Origin: CAIPVR01 sp049316905
Lineage (GTDB): Bacteria > Actinomycetota > Acidimicrobiia > Acidimicrobiales > Microtrichaceae
Assembly (NCBI GenBank): GCA_049316905.1
Contig: JBMOJH010000014.1
Span: 1 to 46,961, forward strand
Length of the DNA: 46,961 nt
Reading direction: 5' to 3'
A program made the translations under genes and the position numbers. Under the pieces are notes generated by a model. That model was not told the DNA's origin, did no database searches, and worked only from the letters and a program-made list of their open reading frames with translations. Shown piece after piece: positions 14,509 through 23,220 of the stretch. Within the stretch, counting starts at the first letter, position 1, and each line of letters starts with the position of its first letter.

Positions 14509-15460
14509 CTACCCGCAGGGCCGCGACACGCGGGTGACGCGACTGGACCCCTCCGCGGAGGTCCTCGCTCTCGCCGTCGAGTCCGACCAGCTCGAGCCGC
14601 TCGACCCGAACCGGAAGCGCCGCAAGGGACTCGGGTTCGCCGCGTGGCTCGCCATCATCTGGATCGTCGGGCTGCTCGCCCTGGCGATCCTCGCTCCGGT
14701 GATCGGGATCCCCGACCCCAACAAGAGCTTCCCGGCCATCGCCCGTCAGGGCCCCACGGCCGGCCACATCCTCGGCGGCGACGCCAACGGGCGCGACCTG
14801 CTCGCCCGGATCATCTACGGCACCCGCGCCTCGTTCGCGGTGGGCTTCGGCGCCGTGGCCTTCGGCCTGATCATCGGTGGCTTCCTCGGCCTGGTCACGG
14901 GCTTCTTCCGTGGCATCACCGACAGCATCATCACGCCGGCCATGACCATCCTCCTGGCGATCCCCCAGTTCGTGCTCGCCCTGTCGCTCGTGACGGTGCT
15001 GGCCGCGGGCGACAACGTCACGAGCACGCGGCGCCTGGGGGTGGTGGTGCTCGGCCTCGGCATCGTGTCGATCCCCATCCTCGGACGCATCACCAGGGCC
15101 AACACCCTCGCGTGGTCCGAGCGCGAGTTCGTGCTCGCAGCGCGGGCGATGGGAGCGAAGAGCTGGCGGATCATGTTCCGCGACGTCCTGCCCAACGTGC
15201 TGCCGGCGATGCTCTCGATCGCCCTGCTGGGCGTGGGCATCGCCATCGTGGCCGAGGGCGGCCTGAGCCTCTTCGGCGTCGGCGTGCAGCTGCCCACGCC
15301 CTCGTGGGGGAACATCATCGCCGAGAACCGCGACCAGCTCCGGCGCTCGCCGCAGATCGTCATGTTCACGGTGATCGTCCTGTTCCTCACGGTCCTGGCG
15401 CTGAACTATCTCGCCGATGTGGTGAGTAAGCGCTTCGAGGTGCGGGAGAGCGTGCTGTGA
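14495..15460 (+). CDS. Peptide-type ABC transporter permease (DppC-like)
   Basis: A 321-residue DppC/OppC-type permease. It has the N-terminal cytosolic extension typical of this half, a first transmembrane helix at about 47-70, the HILGGDANGRDLLARIIYG motif near 90-108, and the EAA loop EFVLAARAMGAKSWRIMFRD near 211-230. About six transmembrane segments are expected. The start ATG lies 14 bases inside the upstream permease gene. The end overlaps the first ATPase gene (GTGA). Confidence 0.92.
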   Translation: MPESDYPQGRDTRVTRLDPSAEVLALAVESDQLEPLDPNRKRRKGLGFAAWLAIIWIVGLLALAILAPVIGIPDPNKSFPAIARQGPTAGHILGGDANGRDLLARIIYGTRASFAVGFGAVAFGLIIGGFLGLVTGFFRGITDSIITPAMTILLAIPQFVLALSLVTVLAAGDNVTSTRRLGVVVLGLGIVSIPILGRITRANTLAWSEREFVLAARAMGAKSWRIMFRDVLPNVLPAMLSIALLGVGIAIVAEGGLSLFGVGVQLPTPSWGNIIAENRDQLRRSPQIVMFTVIVLFLTVLALNYLADVVSKRFEVRESVL

Positions 15461-16659
15461 GCCAGGAGGTCGTGACCGGACCCGCCCCGACCGGCCTGCC
15501 GGGCTCCGGGCCGCTGCTCGAGGTCGTCGACGTGCGTACCCACTTCCGCTCCCCGCGGGGGATGGTGCGGGCCGTCGACGGCGTGTCGTTCTCCCTGGAG
15601 CGCGGACGCACGCTCGGCATCGTCGGGGAGTCCGGCTCGGGCAAGTCGGTGCTGAGCCGATCGATCATGGGCCTGCTGGCCCGGAACGCCGAGCGCCAGG
15701 GCACCGTGAACTTCGAGGGACGCGACATCTCGGGCCTCTCCGCCGAGGGCTACCGGGAGCTCTGGGGCACCGAGATGGCCATGGTGTTCCAGGACCCCAT
15801 GACCGCGCTCAATCCCGTGATGCGGGTGGGCCACCAGATCACCGAGTCGCTGCGGTTCCACCTCGGCATGGACAAGTCCGAGGCGAAGGAGACGGCGATC
15901 GCGTTGCTCCGGGCGGTGAAGATCCCCGAACCCGAGAAGCGCTTCCGGGCCTACCCGCACGAGATGTCCGGCGGCATGCGCCAGCGCGTGGTGATCGCCG
16001 TGGCCCTCGCCTGCGGCCCCAAGCTCCTCTTCGCGGACGAACCCACCACCGCGCTCGACGTGACCGTGCAGGCCCAGATCCTCGACCTGCTCGCGGATCA
16101 GCAGCGCGAGCGGTTCATGGCGATGATCCTCGTCACGCACGACCTCGGTGTGGTGGCCGGGCGGGCGCATGACATCGCGGTGATGTACGCGGGGCGGATC
16201 GTCGAGAAGGCCCCGACCTCCGTGCTCTTCGCCGAGATGCGCATGCCGTACACCGAGGCCCTGCTCTCGGCGATCCCGAAGCTGGGCGACGCCTCCCACA
16301 CCCGGCTCGCCGCCATCGGCGGCCGCCCGCCGGACCTGGTGAACCCGCCGAAGGGCTGCCCGTTCAGCCCGCGCTGCCCGTACGCACGGGAGCGCTGCCA
16401 CGAGGAGCAGCCGACCCTGACCGAGAGCGCCGCCACCCCGGGTCACTTCTTCGCCTGCTTCTACCCGGTGGGCTCGCCCGAGACGCAGGAGATCAAGGAG
16501 CGCCTCGCCGTGGAACGGATCATGGCCACGGCCCCCGGCACGGCTGCCGTGCCCTCTCCGCCCCCGGCTGCGGCGACACCACCGCCCGTGCCCCCGACTC
16601 CCCCGCCGGTCCCGCCGCCCGCGCCGCCCGCCACCGGACCCACCGGGGACGGTGCCTGA
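15457..16659 (+). CDS. Peptide-type ABC transporter ATPase (DppD-like)
   Basis: A 400-residue ATPase subunit. Walker A GESGSGKS is at 57-64, the signature SGGMRQR at 171-177, Walker B LLFADEP at 190-196 and the H-loop His at 228. The C-terminal oligopeptide domain has Cys301, 307, 314 and 334 in the CPFSPRCPYARERC layout, which in related Opp/Dpp ATPases has been linked to an iron-sulfur cluster. Beyond residue 365 is an odd proline/alanine-rich tail (repeated PPPVPP) of about 30 residues. The GTG start overlaps the permease stop; the stop overlaps the next ATG by one base. Confidence 0.93.
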   Translation: MSQEVVTGPAPTGLPGSGPLLEVVDVRTHFRSPRGMVRAVDGVSFSLERGRTLGIVGESGSGKSVLSRSIMGLLARNAERQGTVNFEGRDISGLSAEGYRELWGTEMAMVFQDPMTALNPVMRVGHQITESLRFHLGMDKSEAKETAIALLRAVKIPEPEKRFRAYPHEMSGGMRQRVVIAVALACGPKLLFADEPTTALDVTVQAQILDLLADQQRERFMAMILVTHDLGVVAGRAHDIAVMYAGRIVEKAPTSVLFAEMRMPYTEALLSAIPKLGDASHTRLAAIGGRPPDLVNPPKGCPFSPRCPYARERCHEEQPTLTESAATPGHFFACFYPVGSPETQEIKERLAVERIMATAPGTAAVPSPPPAAATPPPVPPTPPPVPPPAPPATGPTGDGA

Positions 16660-17678
16660 TGGCCGGCAGCGGAACCGCACACCTCCGGTCCCCCGAGGAG
16701 GTCCTCCTCCGGGTCGAGAACCTCGTGGTGGACTTCCCCGCCGGACGCAACCGGAAGGTGTCCGCGGTCAGCAACGTGAGCTTCGACGTGGCCGAGGGCG
16801 AGACGCTCGGCCTGGTGGGTGAGTCGGGCTGCGGCAAGTCCACCACCGGCAAGGCGATCATGCAGCTGCCGCCTCCCACCCGTGGGTCGGTCCGCCTCGA
16901 CGGGGTGGAACTCACCGAGCTGTCGGGCGAGAAGCTGCGCTCCGCGCGTCCCCGGTTCCAGATGATCTTCCAGGACCCGATCTCGTCGCTGAACCCACGG
17001 CGGGCCGTGTCCGACATCGTCGAGGAGCCCCTCACCATCTGGAAGATCGGCAACCAGGCGGAGCGGCGCCAGAAGGTGGAGGACGTGCTCGGGGCGGTCG
17101 GGGTGGACGCCCAGGCCGCGGCGGAACGCAAGCCCCACGAGTTCTCCGGCGGCCAGTGCCAGCGCATCTCGATCGCCCGCGCCGTGATCACCGAGCCCAA
17201 GCTCATCATCTGCGACGAGCCGGTCTCCGCGCTCGACGTGTCGGTCCAGGCGCAGATCCTCAACCTGCTCGAGGACATGAAGGCCCAGTACGGCCTGACC
17301 CTGCTGTTCGTCGCCCACGACCTCGCCGTGGTGAAGAACGTGAGCGACAAGGTCGCGGTCATGTACCTGGGCAAGATGTGCGAGATCGGCCCGCCCGACC
17401 GCCTGTACGCCACGCCGGCCCACCCGTACACCGCGGCGCTGCTCGCGGCCATCCCGGTGCCCGACCCGGCCGTGGACCCCGCGGCGAACGCCCACCTCGG
17501 CGGCGAGCTCCCGTCGCCGATCGACCCGCCGTCGGGCTGCCGGTTCCGCACCCGCTGCGACCGGGCCCAGGACCTGTGCGCACAGGCCGAGCCCCAGATG
17601 CAGAAGGTCGCCGACGGCCACTACGTGGCGTGCCACTTCCCGCTCGAGACCCCGGTCGCCGAGCCCGGGGTGCACTGA
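16659..17678 (+). CDS. Peptide-type ABC transporter ATPase (DppF-like)
   Basis: A 339-residue second ATPase of the importer. Walker A GESGCGKS is at 54-61, the signature SGGQCQR at 163-169 (Cys in place of the usual Arg, common in actinobacterial DppF), Walker B LIICDEP at 182-188 and the H-loop His220. The C-terminal domain carries Cys294, 300, 307 and 325, matching the four-cysteine layout of its partner. The ATG at 16659 shares one base with the preceding TGA, so translation is coupled. This is the last gene of the operon; a stem-loop follows at 17680. Confidence 0.93.
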   Translation: MAGSGTAHLRSPEEVLLRVENLVVDFPAGRNRKVSAVSNVSFDVAEGETLGLVGESGCGKSTTGKAIMQLPPPTRGSVRLDGVELTELSGEKLRSARPRFQMIFQDPISSLNPRRAVSDIVEEPLTIWKIGNQAERRQKVEDVLGAVGVDAQAAAERKPHEFSGGQCQRISIARAVITEPKLIICDEPVSALDVSVQAQILNLLEDMKAQYGLTLLFVAHDLAVVKNVSDKVAVMYLGKMCEIGPPDRLYATPAHPYTAALLAAIPVPDPAVDPAANAHLGGELPSPIDPPSGCRFRTRCDRAQDLCAQAEPQMQKVADGHYVACHFPLETPVAEPGVH

Positions 17679-17679
17679 A

Positions 17680-17713
17680 CCGGGCGTCCATCGCACAGGG
17701 GCGTCACGCCCGG
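17680..17713. terminator. Stem-loop between convergent ABC operon and DNA glycosylase
   Basis: ccgggcgt and acgcccgg form an 8-bp stem with an 18-base loop, starting just after the ATPase stop and running into the last codons of the convergent glycosylase gene. It could stop transcription from either side; no T-run is present. Confidence 0.4.
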
Positions 17714-18354
17714 CCCTCACCGGGCGTCGCGGTGTCCACCTCCCGCCAGCACCACCACGCCACCACCGACCGGTAGGGCGCCCACGGCTCCCCCAGACGG
17801 GCCAGCTCCCGCTCGGTCGGCAGCTCGTCGAGGCCGAAGGCACGGGCGTACCCGCTGCGCACGCCGTAGTCACCGGTGGGCCACACGTCCGGCCGCCGGA
17901 GGTCGAACAGCAGGAACATGTGGGCGGTCCACGGGCCGATGCCCCGCACGACGGTCAGGTGCTCCACGACCTCGTCGTCGGGCCACCGGTGGATGCGCTC
18001 CCAGTCGATCGTGCCGTCGAGCGAGCGCTCCGCGAGCTGCACCAGCGATGTCGCCTTCGCTCCCGACAGCCCGGCCCCGCGCAGCCGGTCGAACCCGGCG
18101 TCGAGCACCGCCTCCGGTGTGAACGACTCCCCCACCGCCGACTCCACCCTGGCCCAGATCGCCGCGGCGGCCCGGCCGGCGAGCTGCTGATACGCGATGG
18201 AGTTGGCGAGGGCCCGGAACCGGTCGTCGGGCGCGGGGCCCGGGCGGAGGTCCGGCACGCCATGGTCCGCGTACATGCGTGCGAGCACGGGGTCCCGCCC
18301 GGCCAGCGCCGCCGCGGCGGCCCGCCAACCGGCCCGGGTGGTCTGCGCCGGCAT
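17704..18354 (-). CDS. DNA-3-methyladenine glycosylase (AlkA/Mag1 type)
   Basis: A 216-residue HhH-GPD DNA glycosylase that removes alkylated bases in base-excision repair. FRALANSIAYQQLAG (46-60) is the usual entry helix. The helix-hairpin-helix ends with VVRGIGPWTAHMF (135-147), followed by WPTGDYGVRSGY with the catalytic Asp162. There is no iron-sulfur cysteine loop, as expected for AlkA-type enzymes. The ATG at 18354 shares one base with the stop of the upstream crotonase gene (TGATG), so the glycosylase is translated from the same mRNA. Confidence 0.92.
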   Translation of the reverse strand: MPAQTTRAGWRAAAAALAGRDPVLARMYADHGVPDLRPGPAPDDRFRALANSIAYQQLAGRAAAAIWARVESAVGESFTPEAVLDAGFDRLRGAGLSGAKATSLVQLAERSLDGTIDWERIHRWPDDEVVEHLTVVRGIGPWTAHMFLLFDLRRPDVWPTGDYGVRSGYARAFGLDELPTERELARLGEPWAPYRSVVAWWCWREVDTATPGEGRA

Positions 18355-19229
18355 CAGCGGTTCCGGAACTCCGGCGGCCGCTTCGCCAGGAAGGCGGTGA
18401 CCGCCTCCCCCATGTCCTCGGTGAACGACGTGAGGATCTGCGTGCGGTTCTCGAGGTCGATGCCCGCCTGGAGGCTGCCGACCTCGAGCTGCGAGTGCAT
18501 GACCTCCTTGGTCATCCACACGCCCATCGGGCTGTTCGCACAGATGAGCCGGGCGGTCTCCAGCGCGGACGCGAGCAGCTCGTCGTCGGGCACGGTGCGC
18601 ACCACGAGACCGATCCGCTCGGCCTCCTCGGCGTGCACCATGCGACCCGTGAGCATCATCTCCCACGCCCGGGTGGTGCCGATCGCCCGGGGCAGCAGCC
18701 AGCTCACCCCGATGTCGCAGCCCGACAGGCCGATGCGCACGAAGGCCACGTTGAACTTGGCCGACGCCGCGGCGATGCGGATGTCGCAGGCGAGTGCGAG
18801 GGCGAGGCCCCCGCCCGCCGCCGCGCCGTTCACCGCGGCGATCACCGGGATCCGGAGGCCCCGCAACGCCGGTACGAGCGTGGCGATCCGCTGCTGGAGA
18901 TCCATGCCCCGTTGGGCCCGGCCCCGACCGGTCCCGCCGGCCGCCGCGCCCTCGATCCCGGTGGGGGGCGCGTCCTGCAGGTCGAGCCCGGCGCAGAAGC
19001 CCCGACCCGCGCCGGTGAGCACCACCACGCGGGCGTCGTGGTCGGCCCGGAGCTCCGCGATCCGGTCGTGGAGGCCGTCGATGAGGTCGCCGTTCATGGC
19101 GTTCAGCCGGTCCGGCCGGTCGAGGGTGAGGACGCGGATGCCCGCGTCGGGCCCGTCATCCGCGATCCGCTCGAGGCGCACCGCCTCGGATGCGGGCGTC
19201 GCGGCATCCGGGGTGTGCTGGTCGCTCAT
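18354..19229 (-). CDS. Enoyl-CoA hydratase/isomerase family protein (crotonase fold)
   Basis: A 291-residue crotonase-fold enzyme. The oxyanion segments are present: GAGRGFCAGLDL (73-84) and NGAAAGGGLALALACDIRIA (134-153). Both glutamates of classical enoyl-CoA hydratase are missing: the GGG-x-E position is Ala143 and the second is hydrophobic. Asp172 in LSGCDIG is the nearest acidic candidate, so isomerase or another crotonase reaction is as likely as hydration. A Gly/Arg-rich insert (about 91-108) breaks the region after the oxyanion loop. The start is ATG at 19229, with GGGAGGG upstream. It is divergent from an acyl-CoA synthetase and is followed by a coupled DNA glycosylase. Confidence 0.88.
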   Translation of the reverse strand: MSDQHTPDAATPASEAVRLERIADDGPDAGIRVLTLDRPDRLNAMNGDLIDGLHDRIAELRADHDARVVVLTGAGRGFCAGLDLQDAPPTGIEGAAAGGTGRGRAQRGMDLQQRIATLVPALRGLRIPVIAAVNGAAAGGGLALALACDIRIAAASAKFNVAFVRIGLSGCDIGVSWLLPRAIGTTRAWEMMLTGRMVHAEEAERIGLVVRTVPDDELLASALETARLICANSPMGVWMTKEVMHSQLEVGSLQAGIDLENRTQILTSFTEDMGEAVTAFLAKRPPEFRNR

Positions 19230-19293
19230 GGGCCCTCCCGTCGGCGCTGGGCCCCGCAGCCTGCCACGCCCGCCGTGCCATGATCCTCCTGCC

Positions 19294-20961
19294 ATGGTCC
19301 GGGTGCCGCTGGAGCTGAACGTCGCCACCATCTGCGAGGCCGTCGGCGTCGCGCATCCGGACCGCGAGTGCCTCGTGTTCCGCGACCGGGGCTTCACGTG
19401 GCGGGAGGTGCAGGACCGCACGCGCCGGCTGGCCCGTGTGCTCCACGACGCCGGCCTCGGGGTCCACGGCCGCTTCGGCGAGGTCGACCGGTGGCGCTCG
19501 GTGCACGACCACGTGGCGCTGTACCTGCAGAACGGCAACGAGTACCTCGAGGGGATGCTCGGGGCCTGGAAGGCCCGGTGCACCCCGTTCAACGTGAACT
19601 ACCGCTACGTGGCCGAGGAGCTGCGGTACCTGCTCGACGACGCCGGGGCCCGTGCCGTGGTGGTGCACGAATGCTTCGCTCCCACGCTCGCCGAGGTGCT
19701 CCCCACCCTCGCCCGGCCACCCGAGCTGGTGCTGCAGGTGGCCGACGGCTCGGGGCAGGACCTGCTGCCGGGGGCGGTGGACTACGAGGCCGCGCTCGCC
19801 GCGGCGGCCCCGGACCTGCCCGAGGAGCTCGTCGGCGGCTGGTCGGGCGACGACCTGTACCTCTGTTACACCGGCGGCACCACCGGACTCCCGAAGGGCG
19901 CGATGTGGCGGCAGGCGGACTTCCTGGTGGCCGCGCTCGGGGTGCGGCGGCGCGACGGCACCGAGTACGAGGAGCTCGACGAGGTGGTGGCCGCGGCCCG
20001 GGGCACGGTCCGGGCCCTGCCCGCCCCGCCCCTCATGCACGGCGCCGCGCACTGGAACGCCCTCAGCTGCTGGATCGCCGGCGGGACCGTCGTGCTGCAG
20101 GACCACCCCGAGCACTTCGACCCCGCCGATGTGCTCGACGCCGCCGCCCGGCACCACGCGACGTCGATCCTGTTCGTGGGCGACCCGATGGCCCGCCCAC
20201 TGGTCGACGAGCTGCGGCAACGGCCCCGTGAGCTACCCGCGCTACGGCACCTCCTCAGCGGCGGCGCCGTGCTGTCACCCGGCCTGAAGGCCGAGCTGCT
20301 CGAGCTGCTGCCCGGCATCACGATCGTGGACGTGCTGGGTTCCACCGAGTCCGGCCGTCAGGGCGTGAGCAACGTGCGCTCCGGTGGCGACACCCGCGCC
20401 GGGTTCACGCCGGCCGCCACGGCCGTGGTGCTCGACGAGGGGCGGACCCGAGTGCTCCCGCCCACCGACGACGCCGTCGGCTGGCTCGCCCAGGGCGGTC
20501 GGGTCCCCCTCGGCTACCTCGGCGATCCGGAGAAGACCGCGGCACTCTTCCCCGAGGTCGACGGCACCCGGTACGCGGTGCCGGGCGACCGGGCCCGGTG
20601 GCGTCCCGACGGCAGCGTCGAACTGCTCGGGCGCGACTCGGTGTGCATCAACACCGGCGGCGAGAAGGTCTTCGCCGAGGAGGTGGAGACGGCGGTCAAG
20701 ACGCACCCCGCCGTGCTCGACGCCGTGGTGTGCGGGCGGCCGAGCGAACGGTGGGGCGAGGAGGTGGTGGCGCTCGTGCAACTGCGGCCCGGCACCGACC
20801 CCACCGACGAGGAGCTCCGCGCCGCGGCCGCGGCGCACCTCGCCCGCTACAAGCTGCCCAAGGTGCTGCTGCGCCGCGACCGCCTGGTGCGTTCGCCGTC
20901 CGGCAAGGCCGACTACCGCTGGGCGCGGGCCGAGGCGATCGCGGCGGGTGACGGCCGGTGA
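19294..20961 (+). CDS. Acyl-CoA synthetase (AMP-forming, FadD family)
   Basis: A 555-residue adenylate-forming CoA ligase. The P-loop LCYTGGTTGLPKG is at 190-202, the LGSTESG motif at 348-354, PGDRARW at 430-436, the ribose/hinge region LLGRDSVCINTGGEK at 444-458 and the catalytic Lys538 in SPSGKADYRW. It resembles the FadD group used for bulky or steroid-derived acids, but specificity is inference. The start is ATG at 19294, 64 bases from the divergent crotonase start. Its stop overlaps the start of the second DNA glycosylase by 4 bases (GTGA). Confidence 0.92.
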   Translation: MVRVPLELNVATICEAVGVAHPDRECLVFRDRGFTWREVQDRTRRLARVLHDAGLGVHGRFGEVDRWRSVHDHVALYLQNGNEYLEGMLGAWKARCTPFNVNYRYVAEELRYLLDDAGARAVVVHECFAPTLAEVLPTLARPPELVLQVADGSGQDLLPGAVDYEAALAAAAPDLPEELVGGWSGDDLYLCYTGGTTGLPKGAMWRQADFLVAALGVRRRDGTEYEELDEVVAAARGTVRALPAPPLMHGAAHWNALSCWIAGGTVVLQDHPEHFDPADVLDAAARHHATSILFVGDPMARPLVDELRQRPRELPALRHLLSGGAVLSPGLKAELLELLPGITIVDVLGSTESGRQGVSNVRSGGDTRAGFTPAATAVVLDEGRTRVLPPTDDAVGWLAQGGRVPLGYLGDPEKTAALFPEVDGTRYAVPGDRARWRPDGSVELLGRDSVCINTGGEKVFAEEVETAVKTHPAVLDAVVCGRPSERWGEEVVALVQLRPGTDPTDEELRAAAAAHLARYKLPKVLLRRDRLVRSPSGKADYRWARAEAIAAGDGR

Positions 20962-21905
20962 ACTCCGCGACCGGATCGGACCACGAACGCGGGCCGGACG
21001 CCACGGCCACCCTCGAGGTCAACGGCGAGCTCGACCTCGTCCGCACGTGCCGGCCGCTGGCCGCGGGTCCGGGTGACCCGACCTGGCGGGTCGAGGCCGA
21101 TCGGGTGCTGCGGTCCCGGTGGACCCCGGACGGTCCGGCCACCGTGGAGATCCGGCGGCGCAACAGCTGGCTCGACGTGCGGGCCTGGGGACCGGGGGCA
21201 CGGGCCGCGGTGGCCGACGCGCCGCGGCTCGTCGGCCTGCACGACGACCTCACGGGGTTCGACCCCGGCCTGCACCCGGTGGTGGCCCGGTGCGTGCGCC
21301 GTCGGCAGGGGATGCGGATGGCCGGGGGCAGCGGGGTGTGGGACGCGGTGGTACCGGTGGTGCTCGGCCAGCGGGTCACCACTGGCGAGGCCGTGACGAG
21401 CTGGCGCGGGCTGGTCCGTCGGTACGGTCCGAACTCCCCGGGGCCCGCGGCCGCGGCGGCCGGACTCCGTCTGGCGCCCGCCCCGGGCACGCTGCTCCGC
21501 CTCGGCGACGCCGACTGGCACGTGCTGGGCGTGGAGCGGAAGCGGGCCGACGCCATCCGGGCCCTCGCCCGTCGATCGCCCGCGCTCGAACGCGCCGCGG
21601 CGGACGGCCCCGACCGGCTCCAGCAGGTGCTGCTCACGGTGCCGGGCGTGGGCCCGTGGACCGCAACGGGGCTCACGATCGCGGTGCTGGGCGATCCCGA
21701 CGTGGTGCTCCTCGGCGACCTCCACCTGCCGAACGTGGTGTGCCACGCGCTGGCGGGCGAGGCCCGGGGCGATGATCGACGGATGCTCGAGCTGCTGGCC
21801 CCGTGGGCCGGCCAGCGGGGCCGGGTGGCGCGCCTGCTGGGCGCAGCCGGCCCGGCGCCGCGACGCGGCCCCCGCTATGCACCGCTCCCGATCTCGGCGT
21901 GGTGA
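20958..21905 (+). CDS. DNA-3-methyladenine glycosylase family protein (AlkA-like, extended N-terminus)
   Basis: A 315-residue HhH-GPD protein, larger than and distinct from the other glycosylase nearby. Residues 18-110 form an AlkA-like N-terminal region. The glycosylase core starts near VWDAVVPVVLGQRVTTGEA (127-145). The helix-hairpin-helix is LLTVPGVGPWTATGL (225-239), and the catalytic Asp254 is in LLGDLHLPNVV. The GTG start overlaps the acyl-CoA synthetase stop (GTGA), so the two are one operon. Predicted role: excision of alkylated or etheno bases. Confidence 0.88.
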   Translation: MNSATGSDHERGPDATATLEVNGELDLVRTCRPLAAGPGDPTWRVEADRVLRSRWTPDGPATVEIRRRNSWLDVRAWGPGARAAVADAPRLVGLHDDLTGFDPGLHPVVARCVRRRQGMRMAGGSGVWDAVVPVVLGQRVTTGEAVTSWRGLVRRYGPNSPGPAAAAAGLRLAPAPGTLLRLGDADWHVLGVERKRADAIRALARRSPALERAAADGPDRLQQVLLTVPGVGPWTATGLTIAVLGDPDVVLLGDLHLPNVVCHALAGEARGDDRRMLELLAPWAGQRGRVARLLGAAGPAPRRGPRYAPLPISAW

Positions 21906-21909
21906 CGGG

Positions 21910-22149
21910 TCAGTCCTTCGTGGCGACCGCGTTCGGGGTGACGTTCATCTTCGGCTCGTAGGCCGCGGCCTCCACGTCGGCCCCCTCGCCCGCCTGCTCG
22001 GTACGCAGCACCGCCCGGCACAGCTCGCACGGCCCGTAGAACTCCTCGATCACGGCCGTTCCGCAGCGGGGACAGTCGAACTCCAGGGGGCCGGACAGGT
22101 CCTCCACGGGGGGCGCCTCGTCGGCCGGGGACAGCGTCGGGTCGGTCAC
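21910..22149 (-). CDS. Small zinc-ribbon protein
   Basis: A 79-residue acidic protein with a CPRCG...CELC zinc-binding pattern (Cys26, 29, 41, 44) and a conserved-looking tail EPKMNVTPNAVATKD. I recognise the pattern as a small actinobacterial conserved protein of unknown function. The GTG at 22149 is preferred, with GAGAG about ten bases upstream; an in-frame GTG at 22191 is possible but lacks any ribosome-binding site and overlaps that of the divergent hydrolase. It is convergent with the DNA glycosylase, 4 bases apart. Confidence 0.7.
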   Translation of the reverse strand: MTDPTLSPADEAPPVEDLSGPLEFDCPRCGTAVIEEFYGPCELCRAVLRTEQAGEGADVEAAAYEPKMNVTPNAVATKD

Positions 22150-22208
22150 GCCCCAACTCTCGCGCAGGCCGGTGGCCCCGGTGGTCGACACTGGGGGAAG
22201 ATCGACCC

Positions 22209-23099
22209 GTGGGCGACACGGTGGAACTGGGTCCGGCGCGGGACGGTCGGCGCCTCGGGGTGCGGTGGTTCGGGCGTCAGCCGGGTCCGGGCGTGCCGGT
22301 GGTGCTCAGCTGCCACGGCGGCCTGAGCTGCGGGCTCGACGCCGCACTCGGCCACGACGCGGCCGAGCAGCGTGGGCTCGCGATCCTCGCGCCGGACCGG
22401 CCGGGTGTGGGGGCGTCCGACCCGGACCCCGAACGGGCCACTGGGGACTGGACCCATGACGTGGCCGCGCTGCTCGACGCACTGGGCGTCGAGCGCACCG
22501 TCGGCGTGGTCGGCTGGTCGCTCGGCGGCCAGTACGCCCTGGCCGCGGCCCGGCTGGGCGCCCGCGTCCCCGCGGTGGCGATCGTCGCGGACGGCATCCC
22601 GCTGCAGTGGCCGGGCGCCCGGCGCCACCTGCACCCGGTGGACCGCCTGCTCCTGCGTGCCGCGCACCTCCCGGAGGCGGTCGCCCGCCGCACGTTCACC
22701 GTCGCCCGCCTGCGCAAGGAGCCGCCCCGCGATGCCACCGGGCGCCGCAAGGTCGGTCGGGTGGAGCAGCGCACGTGGGGCACCGCGGACGCGGCGGTCC
22801 TCGCCGGTCCGCGGGGCCGGCTGGTCGACGCGGCCGTGGTGGCCGGGACCGCCTCGCTCGACGGGATGATCGACGAGTACCGGGCGTGGGCCCGGCCCTG
22901 GGGCTTCGAGCCCGGCGACGTGACGGTCCCGGTGACGGTCTGGCAGGGCGACGCCGACAAGTGGATGGACCCGGACCTCTCCCGCCAGCTCGCCGACGCG
23001 CTCCCCGACGGGTCCTTCCGTCTCGTACGCGGCGCCGGGCATCTCCTGCTCGCCGGCCGCTGGGGCCAGGTGCTCGACGACCTCCTCGCCCTCGACTGA
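22209..23099 (+). CDS. Alpha/beta hydrolase
   Basis: A 296-residue alpha/beta-hydrolase fold protein. The oxyanion segment CHGGLSCG is at about 35-42, the nucleophile elbow GWSLGG at 99-104 (Ser101), the acid in QGDADKWMD, and the histidine in GAGHLLL near the C-terminus, so the triad is complete. There is no signal peptide. The GTG start at 22209 is fixed by GGGGGAAG eight bases upstream. The substrate is unknown, and it has no obvious operon partner. Confidence 0.85.
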   Translation: MGDTVELGPARDGRRLGVRWFGRQPGPGVPVVLSCHGGLSCGLDAALGHDAAEQRGLAILAPDRPGVGASDPDPERATGDWTHDVAALLDALGVERTVGVVGWSLGGQYALAAARLGARVPAVAIVADGIPLQWPGARRHLHPVDRLLLRAAHLPEAVARRTFTVARLRKEPPRDATGRRKVGRVEQRTWGTADAAVLAGPRGRLVDAAVVAGTASLDGMIDEYRAWARPWGFEPGDVTVPVTVWQGDADKWMDPDLSRQLADALPDGSFRLVRGAGHLLLAGRWGQVLDDLLALD

Positions 23100-23208
23100 C
23101 CGTGCTCCCACGGCTCGATGTCTGTCCACAGGGGTGTGGAGTGCCCTCACTCCCATCCACCACGGGATCACAGGGTTCGCGCCCTATCGATCCACAACCG
23201 GCCGGTCG

Positions 23209-23214
23209 TACGGT
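23209..23214 (+). promoter_or_regulatory. -10 box of leaderless promoter of the small orphan gene
   Basis: TACGGT ends six bases before the ATG at 23221 with no Shine-Dalgarno between. This is the main argument that the small frame is a real gene. Confidence 0.55.
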
Positions 23215-23220
23215 CGACCC

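Noticed and set aside
22150..22191. Longer N-terminus of the zinc-ribbon protein from GTG 22191
   Set aside because: It has no ribosome-binding site and overlaps that of the divergent hydrolase; kept only as an alternative.
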